Source of the DNA: Candidatus [Bacteroides] periocalifornicus
GTDB lineage: Bacteria > Bacteroidota > Bacteroidia > Bacteroidales > CAJPTX01
Direction of reading: 5' to 3'
Assembly (NCBI GenBank): GCA_001421095.1
Contig: LIIK01000003.1
Location: 52,622-95,681, forward strand
Length of the DNA: 43,060 bases
Both the position numbers and the translations under genes were made by a program. Shown here piece after piece: positions 7,707-15,533 of this stretch. The notes under the pieces are model-generated. The model ran no database searches. It worked only from the letters and a program-made list of their open reading frames with translations, and was not told the origin of the DNA. Within the stretch, counting starts at the first letter, position 1, and the number at the start of each line of letters is the position of its first letter.

Positions 7707-7714
7707 CAAAGTTA
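7707..7714 (-). promoter_or_regulatory. -7 box for lipoprotein gene
   Basis: Read on the minus strand this is TAACTTTG. A weak TTTC-like -33 lies about 19 bp further upstream. It would give a leader of roughly 185 bases before the ATG at 7516. Confidence 0.45.
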
Positions 7715-7837
7715 GGCATTATTCCAATACCTGAAACCCATAATCTGCATTTTTCCTAAAAATTTTCCACCTGGCTGAACCAGCCCTGGAGATTAAGCCC
7801 GCCCGTCCGATCCTCCATGCCCGCATATTATGCCCAC

Positions 7838-7959
7838 CATCGCCGTACCTCCGCCGTACCAACTCTACACCATCGTCGCTACATCCTCGGGTTTCAGAAC
7901 GAAATCCGAAGATATAGCGACGAAGGTACGGCGATGGTACGGCGATGATACGGCGGAGG
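7838..7959. repeat. Long imperfect inverted repeat with internal direct repeats
   Basis: The inner arms CGTCGCTACATCCTCGG (7874-7890) and CCGAAGATATAGCGACG (7906-7922) pair with two mismatches around a 15-base loop. The outer arms are built of repeated GTACGGCGATG-type units (three on the right, two on the left), which pair in several registers. This could fold into a long hairpin or cruciform. Confidence 0.75.
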
Positions 7960-8175
7960 TGGGGAGGAATGGGAAGGGGAGGCCCCAACATCCCCGGCGA
8001 GCCCCCAGCACCGTCTATTCCCTACAAAATCGCTGATAAATAGCATACTACGCAATATTCTAGCCCTATACCCACTGGCTCTACACGCGAAGGGCGCCCA
8101 CCGTGTCGCGGCCCTGCGCGGGGCGTCCCGACCGAGCCGCCGCCCTAGCCGTGCCGCCTGCCCGCTTAGGGCAGC

Positions 8176-8200
8176 AAAAAGGGCGACCTACAGGCCGCCC
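8176..8200 (-). terminator. Terminator of HTH gene
   Basis: On the minus strand GGGCGGCC and GGTCGCCC pair (one G-U) around TGTA and are followed by TTTTT. It lies 25 bp after the stop of the small HTH gene. Confidence 0.85.
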
Positions 8201-8224
8201 TCGCATTGCGCTTACTTACGGGAT

Positions 8225-8512
8225 CTACACGCCGGCACAGCCGCAGCTTCCCCCTTTCCCCTTAGCCTCCTTGGCGATGATCTCGCGGGCCACGTCGAGT
8301 ATCGTGGTGTCATCGAGTACCACTACGCCGCCATCTGGCCCCTGCTCCATATGCATGCCAGTCGGTTTTCCCTTATCAAAATCGGTGCCTCCGAAAAAAT
8401 TGCGCACTGTCTCCGGGTCTACCCCCAGTCGTGCAGCAATTACGCCCATCGACCCCTCGGGCAGCTGGTCCTTTATACGACGCAGCTCGTTGAATGTGAT
8501 TGGAGTACCCAT
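8225..8512 (-). CDS. Small HTH DNA-binding protein
   Basis: A 95-residue protein. The N-terminal half carries a helix-turn-helix pattern at about 20-42 (GSMGVIAARLGVDPETVRNFFG), followed by GIH-like and GPDGGVVVLDDTTILDVA segments. This arrangement is familiar from small conserved Bacteroidales proteins annotated as DNA-binding. The tail GGSCGCAGV ends in a CxC pair that could bind metal. Its target is unknown. It is a single-gene unit with its own promoter-like site upstream and a terminator directly after it. Confidence 0.75.
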   Translation of the reverse strand: MGTPITFNELRRIKDQLPEGSMGVIAARLGVDPETVRNFFGGTDFDKGKPTGMHMEQGPDGGVVVLDDTTILDVAREIIAKEAKGKGGSCGCAGV

Positions 8513-8550
8513 AGCCTAAGTATTGGTTAGGAAAACGAAATTTCATACCC

Positions 8551-8581
8551 TAAAGGTAGGGCAAATAGACGAGACCACCAA
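8551..8581 (-). promoter_or_regulatory. Promoter of small HTH gene
   Basis: Minus-strand TACCTTTA (8551-8558) is one base off the TAnnTTTG box. A TTG lies at 8579-8581, with a spacer of 20. The likely start is about 30 bases before the ATG. Confidence 0.45.
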
Positions 8582-8682
8582 GCTTTGGGGCAAAATAAGG
8601 GAAAATTTTCTTCCCAATATCCGTTGAGCTGTTGATTGAAAGGCGATTAGCTTAGCAAGGGAATTTTTCGTCCTCCCCTAGG

Positions 8683-9513
8683 CTACCAAGCCAGCTGGGT
8701 AACCGAAACGTGGCAACCCGAAAAGAACCCCTCGGGGCACTCTGGGTGCTGGGGGAACAGCCCGTAGACCGATGGCCCGCTTCCTGAGAGGGCGTAGTAG
8801 CTCGGGGCTAATGTTGCCATGCGTTCTAATACCTCAGCCACCTGGGGAATTGCCCTCGCTATCGGGCACTGGAAATCATTGAGCAACAGCCCTTGCCATT
8901 CGTTCAACGGTTTTGCAATGGCCTCATCCACTGGGATTGGACTCCTCTCCCCCTCTAGCTGCCCAAATGCCCACCCTGTAGACACGTGCACGGGGGGCGT
9001 AACCAGCAGCAGCCAAAAGCCCGCAATGGGCACTGACACCGACCGTAGCCGCTCGCCCCTCCCCCGCCCTAGCGCCGGCCGATTGAGCAGGAAGAACGGG
9101 CAATCGCTCCCCAACTCTAGCACGAGCTCTGCCAACAGCCCCGCGCCTACCGCTCGCTGACAACGCTGGGCAATGGCAGCCAGCGCAAACGCCCCATCGG
9201 CCGACCCGCCTCCCAGCCCCGCCCCTACGGGTATCTGCTTGCGCAGCTCCATACGCACCGCAGGAGGGGCGTAGGGGCGGAGAAGCTCGTATGCCCTTAC
9301 GATCAGATTGTCCCTTACCGCCCCGCAATCCACGCCGCCGCCTACCTCTAGGGTACAGGCGGGTCCACCCGGGAGCAGATGGAGTGTGAGAACGTCATGC
9401 AGCCCAACCACGGGCAGGAAAACCGTGTCGATATCGTGGTAACCATCGGGGCGCTCCCCTAGGACACGCAGCCCTAAATTCACCTTGGCATTCGGGTACA
9501 GGGTAATCGGCAT
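8683..9513 (-). CDS. ispE: 4-diphosphocytidyl-2-C-methyl-D-erythritol kinase
   Basis: A cytoplasmic GHMP kinase of the MEP isoprenoid pathway; it phosphorylates the 2-hydroxyl of CDP-methylerythritol with ATP. The 276-residue protein has the family N-terminus (NAKVNLGLRVLGERPDGYHD), the glycine-rich ATP loop PVGAGLGGGSADGA (95-108) with the conserved Asp at 106, and a C-terminal GSGPSVYGLF motif. Length is normal. The preceding gene, rsmI, ends at a terminator, so ispE probably has its own promoter; TACCTTCG on the minus strand at 9541-9548 is a candidate. Confidence 0.95.
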   Translation of the reverse strand: MPITLYPNAKVNLGLRVLGERPDGYHDIDTVFLPVVGLHDVLTLHLLPGGPACTLEVGGGVDCGAVRDNLIVRAYELLRPYAPPAVRMELRKQIPVGAGLGGGSADGAFALAAIAQRCQRAVGAGLLAELVLELGSDCPFFLLNRPALGRGRGERLRSVSVPIAGFWLLLVTPPVHVSTGWAFGQLEGERSPIPVDEAIAKPLNEWQGLLLNDFQCPIARAIPQVAEVLERMATLAPSYYALSGSGPSVYGLFPQHPECPEGFFSGCHVSVTQLAW

Positions 9514-9549
9514 AGCGCAATGAGGCTTGTGTACAGCAGGCGAAGGTAC

Positions 9550-9579
9550 AAAAAAAACGCCGAACGTAAGGGTTCAGCG
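9550..9579 (-). terminator. Terminator between rsmI and ispE
   Basis: Minus strand CGCTGAAC (9572-9579) pairs with GTTCGGCG (9558-9565; one G-U pair) and is followed by a run of eight T. It lies just after the rsmI stop. Confidence 0.75.
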
Positions 9580-9612
9580 CTATGATCCACTGCAGGGATG
9601 CCCTGGTGCTAC

Positions 9613-10326
9613 CTAATCCTCGCCATCATCCCCAACATCCGTAGCCGCCGTCTGCCTGGATGCGGGGCCGATTACCACCACGAATTCCCCGCGGGGCTCT
9701 GTGGACTGAAAGTGGGCTAACAGCTCCCCCGCCGCGCCGGTACGGGTTTCTGCGTGGATTTTGGTGAGTTCCCTAGATACTGAAACCAGCCGACCTGCTG
9801 GGAGCACCTCCGCGAGCTCTGCGAGCAGCCTGACGATACGGTGCGGAGATTCATAAAGCACGGTGGTTCTCGGCTCTGCCGCAATGGCCGCAATGCGAGT
9901 ACGTCGCCCTTTCTTCACCGGGAGAAACCCCTCAAAGGTGAACCGCTCCATCGGGAATCCGCTCTGCACCAAGGCTGGCACAAAGGCAGTAGCCCCAGGC
10001 AGGCACTCTACCTCTATCCCCGCCTCTAGGCAGGCCCTCACCAGCAGGAAGCCAGGGTCTGAGATCCCAGGCGTGCCGGCATCGCTCACTAGCGCCACGG
10101 AATCTGCAGCCCCTATCTGCATCACAAGGCGGGGCGTAGCCCGATGCTCATTGTGCAGGTGGAAGGGCGACAGCGGCACAGATAGCCCGTGGTGCCTAAG
10201 GAGTACCGAGGTGGTGCGTGTATCCTCAGCCAGCACAAAGGCGGCCTGAGAGAGCACACGGAGCGCCCGAAGGGTTATATCGTCAAGATTTCCAATCGGT
10301 GTGGGCACCACAAAGAGCTTCGGCAT
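9613..10326 (-). CDS. rsmI: 16S rRNA (cytidine-1402 2'-O) methyltransferase RsmI
   Basis: An SAM-dependent enzyme of the tetrapyrrole-methylase fold that methylates the ribose of C1402 in the decoding centre of 16S rRNA. All family motifs are present in 237 residues: VPTPIGNLDDITLRAL at the N-terminus, AEDTRTT near 34, SDAGTPGISDPG in the SAM-binding region, LPGATAFVPALV, and SVSRELTKIHAE near the end. RsmH, which acts on the same nucleotide, is encoded further along this strand. It follows the 270-residue hypothetical by 37 bp and probably shares its transcript, ending at the terminator at 9550-9579. Confidence 0.95.
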   Translation of the reverse strand: MPKLFVVPTPIGNLDDITLRALRVLSQAAFVLAEDTRTTSVLLRHHGLSVPLSPFHLHNEHRATPRLVMQIGAADSVALVSDAGTPGISDPGFLLVRACLEAGIEVECLPGATAFVPALVQSGFPMERFTFEGFLPVKKGRRTRIAAIAAEPRTTVLYESPHRIVRLLAELAEVLPAGRLVSVSRELTKIHAETRTGAAGELLAHFQSTEPRGEFVVVIGPASRQTAATDVGDDGED

Positions 10327-10363
10327 GGGGTAATGCTGTTGAAATCAACGTAATAGTCCAATG

Positions 10364-11176
10364 CTACGAGAAACGGCGCTCTAGCAACTGGATAAACTGG
10401 GCGAGAACTGGACTATCGGCAGCTCCAGCATAATCACGCTGCAGGAGCTCTAGCGCCTGGGAGAGCGAACCCGCCGATTCGAGCTGTGCCAGGGCGGTGC
10501 GGAATCGTGCACCATCGCCACCGTAGAGCTCTGCGCAGTAGAGTTTCCTATCGTTGAGCGACATCCCTTTCAGCAATGACTCTAGCGCTACCTTTCGGCT
10601 ATTCTGCGTGGGCATGCTCGCCTGGTACGCCTCGTGCCGCACGGGCTTCTGGGTGAACCCTGCGCTCCTGGTAGGTACCACGGGTGCTTTCTGCCCTCTG
10701 GTTGCCAAGGGTTGACCTACGCTTGCCCGCAATGGGGCAGATTCTGGTGGCTTAACCCCCGTATGGTGCAACTCAGGGCTTGCACCAGGTGTTGGAGCGC
10801 CAACACTACCCGCCTGCTCCTTGGGGCTAGAACTCCCGGGGAAATGCGCAGACTGCTGACCAGCACTGCTGGGTACCCCCTCACTGCCTACCTGCACGGG
10901 AGTTCCTTGGTGCGTGGGGAGCGAGCCTCTAGCCGCAGCTGCCCCACGGGGCAATGGCACACCCTGCGAACTCCCAGCCCGTGATGGGTGGGATGATGCG
11001 CCAAGGCGGTTCTCCGTACCCAACGCTTCGGCCAGAATGGTGGCGGTCTGCAAGTGGAGGTGCAGCTGGCGAATCTCCTCCTGTCCTAGCGGTACGGATT
11101 CAGCCAATTGCAGTGCAATACGTATATGCGCCAGTAAGACCGACTGGGTGGAAGGGGAACTGGGATTCGATTCCAT
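10364..11176 (-). CDS. Bacteroidetes-specific hypothetical protein
   Basis: A 270-residue soluble protein in three parts: a helical N-terminus (about 1-60), a Ser/Gly/Pro/Ala-rich linker (about 60-195) likely to be disordered, and a compact C-terminal domain with SLNDRKLYCAELYGGD, then ARFRTALAQLE and a final LLERRFS. I have seen this C-terminal pattern in uncharacterised Bacteroidetes proteins but know no function. The start at 11176 is chosen because the part upstream in the same frame has no such character. It lies between the terminator of the division cluster and rsmI and is probably co-transcribed with rsmI. Confidence 0.65.
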   Translation of the reverse strand: MESNPSSPSTQSVLLAHIRIALQLAESVPLGQEEIRQLHLHLQTATILAEALGTENRLGASSHPSRAGSSQGVPLPRGAAAARGSLPTHQGTPVQVGSEGVPSSAGQQSAHFPGSSSPKEQAGSVGAPTPGASPELHHTGVKPPESAPLRASVGQPLATRGQKAPVVPTRSAGFTQKPVRHEAYQASMPTQNSRKVALESLLKGMSLNDRKLYCAELYGGDGARFRTALAQLESAGSLSQALELLQRDYAGAADSPVLAQFIQLLERRFS

Positions 11177-11296
11177 GTGTTGAAGGGTTTTGCAAATGGC
11201 CCAATAGCCGTAAACATATCGACGCCCCAGAGGTCTGCACAAGTGAATCTACCATTCAGCGGGGGCAATAACGAGGGTATCGACCTGGATTGGAGT

Positions 11297-11344
11297 AAAA
11301 AAAAACTCCTACCCCCTAACCTTCACGCGGCTATGGGGTAGGAG
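11297..11344 (-). terminator. Terminator of the dcw cluster
   Basis: On the minus strand CTCCTACCCC (11335-11344) pairs perfectly with GGGGTAGGAG (11306-11315) and is followed by nine T. It lies 11 bp after the ftsZ stop and closes the division gene run. Confidence 0.9.
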
Positions 11345-11355
11345 GGCTGATGGTG

Positions 11356-13035
11356 CTAACGAATGGTGAGATCGCGGTAACGGTCGAGCGAAAAGCGCTC
11401 AGCCTCTATTTCCACTTCTGCGGCATACTGGCTATCAGCTACCGATTCTCCTAGCTCGGCATGCTGGCTGGCGGTTTTATCATGATGCTGGGTGCGATTA
11501 GCATTCCCCACCATACAGTCTTGGTTGAAGAGCGTAGGCTGGGAGGAATCCTGCACGGGGGCTGTACTCTTGGCTGCTGCACGGCTCCTGCTAGGCGAGC
11601 GGCGTTCAGCTGCGAACACCTGCTGCTGAAGGGAGATATCGGGTTTTGATGAGAATCCTGCAGAGGAACGCCCATCCCAAGCATTTGCAGATCGTGAACC
11701 CGTCGCTTTTGCAATTCGTCGTTGCTCTTCCTCCTCCTCTAACCGCTCCCGCTCGCAAAGGTCCCTGAATACGGACATTGGGGTGAGATCTTCTGGGAAC
11801 TGCGAAATGATCACGATCATCTGCATAAATCCCTCCTCCATACCCTCTAGCGGGCCGCCACCCTCTATAAAGTGCACAGCCTCCTTGGTGAGTGAATTGA
11901 GGTGACGCTTTGCCACGCGGTCACATATGGTGGGTAAATCCATCCCCTTGGGCCTTAGGCAATAGGGCGTGGCGTACTTTGCCCCCTCAATATCATTCCT
12001 AGGGAGCAGGCGGGAGAATACAGCCTTATCTATCGCCTGCTTCACCTTCTCTGTCATGGGTACTTCGGGCTCTTCGCGCACATCTACCCGGCCTATGCCT
12101 ATCACCACCATCTGCGCCTTTGGGTACTGGCGATTGGGATCCTCAGGATCAAAGTTCTGGAACGTTCCAAAGTCGAACCCAAATGCGTTGTAGAGCACAT
12201 CGTGCAGATCGACGTTCCTCCGAGGGGTGGTAACAATAATCTGCACAAAGCAGTCAATAGCCTCTGCGATGAAGGTGTCGACCTTCTCAAAAGCTACCTC
12301 CTCCGGCTCATCGGAGTACTCGCGCACCACATTGCCATTGGAGACGAGCATGATGGCAGTAGCGGCATTGTAGAGATTGAGCAACCCTTGCTCGGTGTTC
12401 TCAACCTTGCGGGGGCCATCGAGTACTGACGGCACAGTGACAACGGCTATAGCGGGGATGAGCAGCTCGCGAAGGAGCAAGGCCAACTCGGGGGCAGCTC
12501 CCGTACCCGTACCACCGCCCATGCCTGCCAATATGAAGGCTATGGTGGTGAACTGGTCGCTATCCGGATCGTTACGATACTCCAATAGCATATTGCGGAT
12601 CTCTTCCCGCTGCTCTAGAAATGCCGATCTACCCAGGTCTGGCCTGCAGCCTGCCCCCTGGCTACGCGTTGTAGTACGCCCTATGACCTGCGTGATCATA
12701 TTCGGCACTTTCTCAAGATCCTGCACATCGGTATTGATTGCAATGCAGGTTACCTGGGCCAAATTCTTAGCCATCACATACTTGGCGGCATTACCACCCT
12801 GCCCACCTACCCCGATTACCAGGATTCTGCACTTGGCAGCATGCCCCGTTGCCACAGGAATGGAGGTGGTGATCCCCGCAAGGTCAAGGGCCTGTGAGTT
12901 CCCCTTTTTACGCGAAGCTTCCTGCTTGGTGGCAGTGCCCTTTGCCCGACTGCCCGAACGAGCGGCCTTCTTTTCTGAATGGTTGGCTACTGGCTGGGTT
13001 CTATGCTCTTGATCTGGTTGTTTGCGCGGTTTCAT
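11356..13035 (-). CDS. ftsZ: Cell division GTPase FtsZ, divergent
   Basis: The tubulin-like GTPase that forms the Z ring at midcell. Of 559 residues, the first ~67 are a Lys/Arg/Ser/Gln-rich extension not usual in FtsZ. The GTPase domain then shows GVGGQGGN (76-82 region), the tubulin signature GGGTGTG (173-179) and the synergy-loop pattern NVDLHD (274-279), so polymer-driven hydrolysis should be possible. Between them the sequence is unusually divergent (for example GRTTTRSQGAGCRPDLGRS where a GLGAG-type stretch is expected, and a much-changed region 285-330). A long polar linker (about 420-545) leads to the C-terminal tip SLDRYRDLTIR. It is last in the cluster, 137 bp after ftsA, with a palindrome in that gap. 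Confidence 0.9.
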   Translation of the reverse strand: MKPRKQPDQEHRTQPVANHSEKKAARSGSRAKGTATKQEASRKKGNSQALDLAGITTSIPVATGHAAKCRILVIGVGGQGGNAAKYVMAKNLAQVTCIAINTDVQDLEKVPNMITQVIGRTTTRSQGAGCRPDLGRSAFLEQREEIRNMLLEYRNDPDSDQFTTIAFILAGMGGGTGTGAAPELALLLRELLIPAIAVVTVPSVLDGPRKVENTEQGLLNLYNAATAIMLVSNGNVVREYSDEPEEVAFEKVDTFIAEAIDCFVQIIVTTPRRNVDLHDVLYNAFGFDFGTFQNFDPEDPNRQYPKAQMVVIGIGRVDVREEPEVPMTEKVKQAIDKAVFSRLLPRNDIEGAKYATPYCLRPKGMDLPTICDRVAKRHLNSLTKEAVHFIEGGGPLEGMEEGFMQMIVIISQFPEDLTPMSVFRDLCERERLEEEEEQRRIAKATGSRSANAWDGRSSAGFSSKPDISLQQQVFAAERRSPSRSRAAAKSTAPVQDSSQPTLFNQDCMVGNANRTQHHDKTASQHAELGESVADSQYAAEVEIEAERFSLDRYRDLTIR

Positions 13036-13073
13036 TTCAGTCGTCTTATTAAATTTTCTAACTAGAGAAGCGA

Positions 13074-13087
13074 CGTTGCTAGCAACG
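13074..13087. promoter_or_regulatory. Palindrome upstream of ftsZ
   Basis: CGTTGCTAGCAACG is a perfect 14 bp palindrome about 40 bp before the ftsZ start. It is flanked by CTAG on both sides. It could be an operator or a small RNA hairpin; no regulator is known to me. Confidence 0.45.
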
Positions 13088-13172
13088 AAGACTAGGGAAT
13101 CCTTATGCTGAGAGTTAGTGTGTGCTGTGGAGAACTCCGCCCCTGCTGGGCTATTCGGCGTGATAAGACCTG

Positions 13173-14648
13173 CTAGAATGAGGTGTCGTCTGGGGGATTG
13201 AGGAAACGATTAAACCACCCCTGCACTCTACCCGCTAATCGCTTGGGGACGAGGAATGTGGTGAGCAGATTGTTTTTTGATTCTTCAGATTCATCCTCGG
13301 CACCAATCGTTTCGTCGGGCTTTGAGTCAGGCGCAGATGCCGCCTCGGGCATCTCTGCCTGGAATAGCACGCCCCTATCTACCGCTACCCCCAGTAAGCC
13401 AAACACATTGGTGAATCGGTTTGGGAATTCTACCTCCTTAAGATTAAGCCCTGTATAGGGGTTTTGCCCAATAAAACTTCCCACCCGAACGCTAATAGCT
13501 GGGAGGGGATCGGCTCCGCTCAGCTCTCGTTGCAACTTCGTCTGGTCGACAAGGCTGCTCCTACGAAGAACCTCTAGCTTCCGTTCATAATCGGCAAAGA
13601 GCTGCTTTAGGTAGATCTCAAACCCGCGAATGCAGGTAGCCCCCCCCGTGAAGACGATGCCCGCCGTACTGGCCAGCTGGCGCTCTTGCCCTAGCATGTA
13701 CAGGCTCTCATATAGGCAGGCAAAGATAAGCGTAAGGGTCTCTTTCACCACCTCGTTTATCTGCTTCACGGCGAGATCCCGGGCTAGTGGTTCGCCTTCC
13801 GCGTCCGATTCCGCATCATGCCGGGCAATCGCAGGTGTAATATCAGCCTCGCGCTGCATCTGCTCCTCTATATCCCTTACGCTGGGTTCCAGTTTCTTAT
13901 AGAGTTCTACAAGCGCAAGATTCATCCCTACAGGAATAACGAAATAGTGCTGCAACACCCCCCTACGGTAAATGGCGACCTCAGTCCGGAGATGCCCTGC
14001 ATTTACTAGAGCCACCCCCTCTCTCAGCTCCCGTTGGGTAAGCAGCATGCGAGCCGCCCCCCTTATTCCGAGACAAACGCCCTGCGGTGCAAGCCCGGCA
14101 AGCCGCACTGCATTCTCTAGACGCCGCAAACTCTCGGTATTGGCTGAAAAGAGATTGAAGACGCACTGGAATTCCTGCGCGTAAGTACCCACAACCTCGC
14201 CCTCTATCTCATCCTTATCGGCAAGGTAACGCACTGGTTCTGAATCTACCAACCGATGATAGGGTTCAAGAGGCGCTTCATTTACCTTTAGCGGCATCAG
14301 CGCAAAGTCGTCCTCGCTGATACTGGTTACCAAGTCGTTGGCTCTCCGGTATTCGCAGACCTTCCGCCCGGTGAAACTGGAGCACGTGAGAGTACCCGGC
14401 GCGTAGGCTATGTAAACTTCGTTCACATCAAAGCCCACCTGCTCAGAGACCTCACGTCGAATCGCCTTGATACAATCCTCAAGCACGCGCCCATTGTAGA
14501 TTTGCCCCTTATTGTCGACCCCTTGCGTGCGGATAGAATCGTAGTACAACGTTGAATCCCAACGCCCATCAGCCTGCTGTATCTGCACGGCCAAAGTAGT
14601 CTTGTAAGCACCGACCTCTAGAGTGGCTATATAGTTCCGTTGGCCCAT
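13173..14648 (-). CDS. ftsA: Cell division protein FtsA
   Basis: An actin-like ATPase that ties FtsZ to the membrane and recruits later division proteins. The 491-residue protein has an N-terminal phosphate-1 strand (YIATLEVGAYKTTLAVQI), a second nucleotide-binding strand (VALVNAGHLRTEVAIYRRG), the adenosine motif FTGGATCIRG, and a C-terminal amphipathic segment (RVQGWFNRFLN) suited to membrane attachment. An insert with many Asp and Glu residues lies at about 280-300, and there is an acidic linker before the tail. Order ftsQ-ftsA-ftsZ is conserved, with a 108 bp gap after ftsQ and 137 bp before ftsZ. Confidence 0.93.
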   Translation of the reverse strand: MGQRNYIATLEVGAYKTTLAVQIQQADGRWDSTLYYDSIRTQGVDNKGQIYNGRVLEDCIKAIRREVSEQVGFDVNEVYIAYAPGTLTCSSFTGRKVCEYRRANDLVTSISEDDFALMPLKVNEAPLEPYHRLVDSEPVRYLADKDEIEGEVVGTYAQEFQCVFNLFSANTESLRRLENAVRLAGLAPQGVCLGIRGAARMLLTQRELREGVALVNAGHLRTEVAIYRRGVLQHYFVIPVGMNLALVELYKKLEPSVRDIEEQMQREADITPAIARHDAESDAEGEPLARDLAVKQINEVVKETLTLIFACLYESLYMLGQERQLASTAGIVFTGGATCIRGFEIYLKQLFADYERKLEVLRRSSLVDQTKLQRELSGADPLPAISVRVGSFIGQNPYTGLNLKEVEFPNRFTNVFGLLGVAVDRGVLFQAEMPEAASAPDSKPDETIGAEDESEESKNNLLTTFLVPKRLAGRVQGWFNRFLNPPDDTSF

Positions 14649-14756
14649 GGCTGTAGCCTCCTATTACGCTTAAAATTTACCGTGAAGAACCCAAAGTTCT
14701 ACAATCTATATACCCCGATGGACGGCTTAGCAGCTCCGCCCGAATCGTTTGTTTTA

Positions 14757-15530
14757 TCATTCCCACTTGGTGCAAATCACCTGGTTAGTAAAGGCTAAAT
14801 TGATCTCTCGGTAGGCGTCTAGCCCAGGCGCTGGGAGCGAGGCCTGGTAGAGCGAACGGAGCTTACGGAGCTTATAGCGATAATCTTGGCAGGGGCCAAG
14901 CACCACTATAAGACCTCCAACCCTGGGTATCAACTCTATCCGCTTGGTATTAGCGACATATACCTGCCCTATAAGCGAATGCCAAAGGGGATGATCGTCT
15001 ATATAGCTAACAAACTCGAACAGCGTGCTCCAAAACAGCGAATCGGCCCCCTGCCCCACCTGCGCAGGCGGATAGCCAATATTCCCAGATACCACAAGGG
15101 TATGGGCTGCATAGAGGCTATCGAGGTTAAAGCGCATCCCCTCTCCATCGATATAGCATGAACGCCCATCCCGGCTCATAATCCGCACCTTCGGTCTCCT
15201 CTGCCAGAGGTCAATGCTCAGCATACCGAGCGCATCGGTGTAAACCTGGCAAGTACGAACGGCCGGGAGCTTCATCAGATGCTGCTCTACCGCATGCGTA
15301 TTGACCTCGTGCGCAGGGCGTCCGCGCAAATCACCCAATGTCACCCGCAAATACTCCTGCACCCGACGCGGCGTCACAAAGTTAAGCTCTCCGCTATCCA
15401 TAACCCTCACGCTCACACTGCGGCATACCACCTCATCAGCCTTTGTTCGTGTGTAGCCATAGGTAAGCACGAAGAGGGCTATAAAGCCAAGCAAGGCAAC
15501 AACTCCCAGAAGATTCCTCCGCTTAGACAT
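14757..15530 (-). CDS. ftsQ: Cell division protein FtsQ
   Basis: A single-pass inner-membrane divisome protein that links cytoplasmic and periplasmic parts of the division machine. The 257-residue protein has a positive N-tip (MSKRRN), one membrane helix (about 7-26) and a periplasmic POTRA/FtsQ part with a VTPRRVQEYL segment and LPAVRTCQVYTDALGMLSIDLWQRRPKV. Length and architecture fit Bacteroidetes FtsQ. It starts three bases after murC ends, so the two are surely co-transcribed. Confidence 0.9.
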   Translation of the reverse strand: MSKRRNLLGVVALLGFIALFVLTYGYTRTKADEVVCRSVSVRVMDSGELNFVTPRRVQEYLRVTLGDLRGRPAHEVNTHAVEQHLMKLPAVRTCQVYTDALGMLSIDLWQRRPKVRIMSRDGRSCYIDGEGMRFNLDSLYAAHTLVVSGNIGYPPAQVGQGADSLFWSTLFEFVSYIDDHPLWHSLIGQVYVANTKRIELIPRVGGLIVVLGPCQDYRYKLRKLRSLYQASLPAPGLDAYREINLAFTNQVICTKWE

Positions 15531-15533
15531 GGC

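Larger units (their letters stand above)
7604..8224. other. Gene-free region with inverted repeat
   Basis: No supported gene. It contains the promoter of the lipoprotein gene, a long imperfect inverted repeat (7838-7959), a GC-rich stretch (about 8100-8165) without recognisable signal, and the terminator of the minus-strand HTH gene at 8176-8200. Open frames in it have repeat-derived sequence and no known family. Confidence 0.6.
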
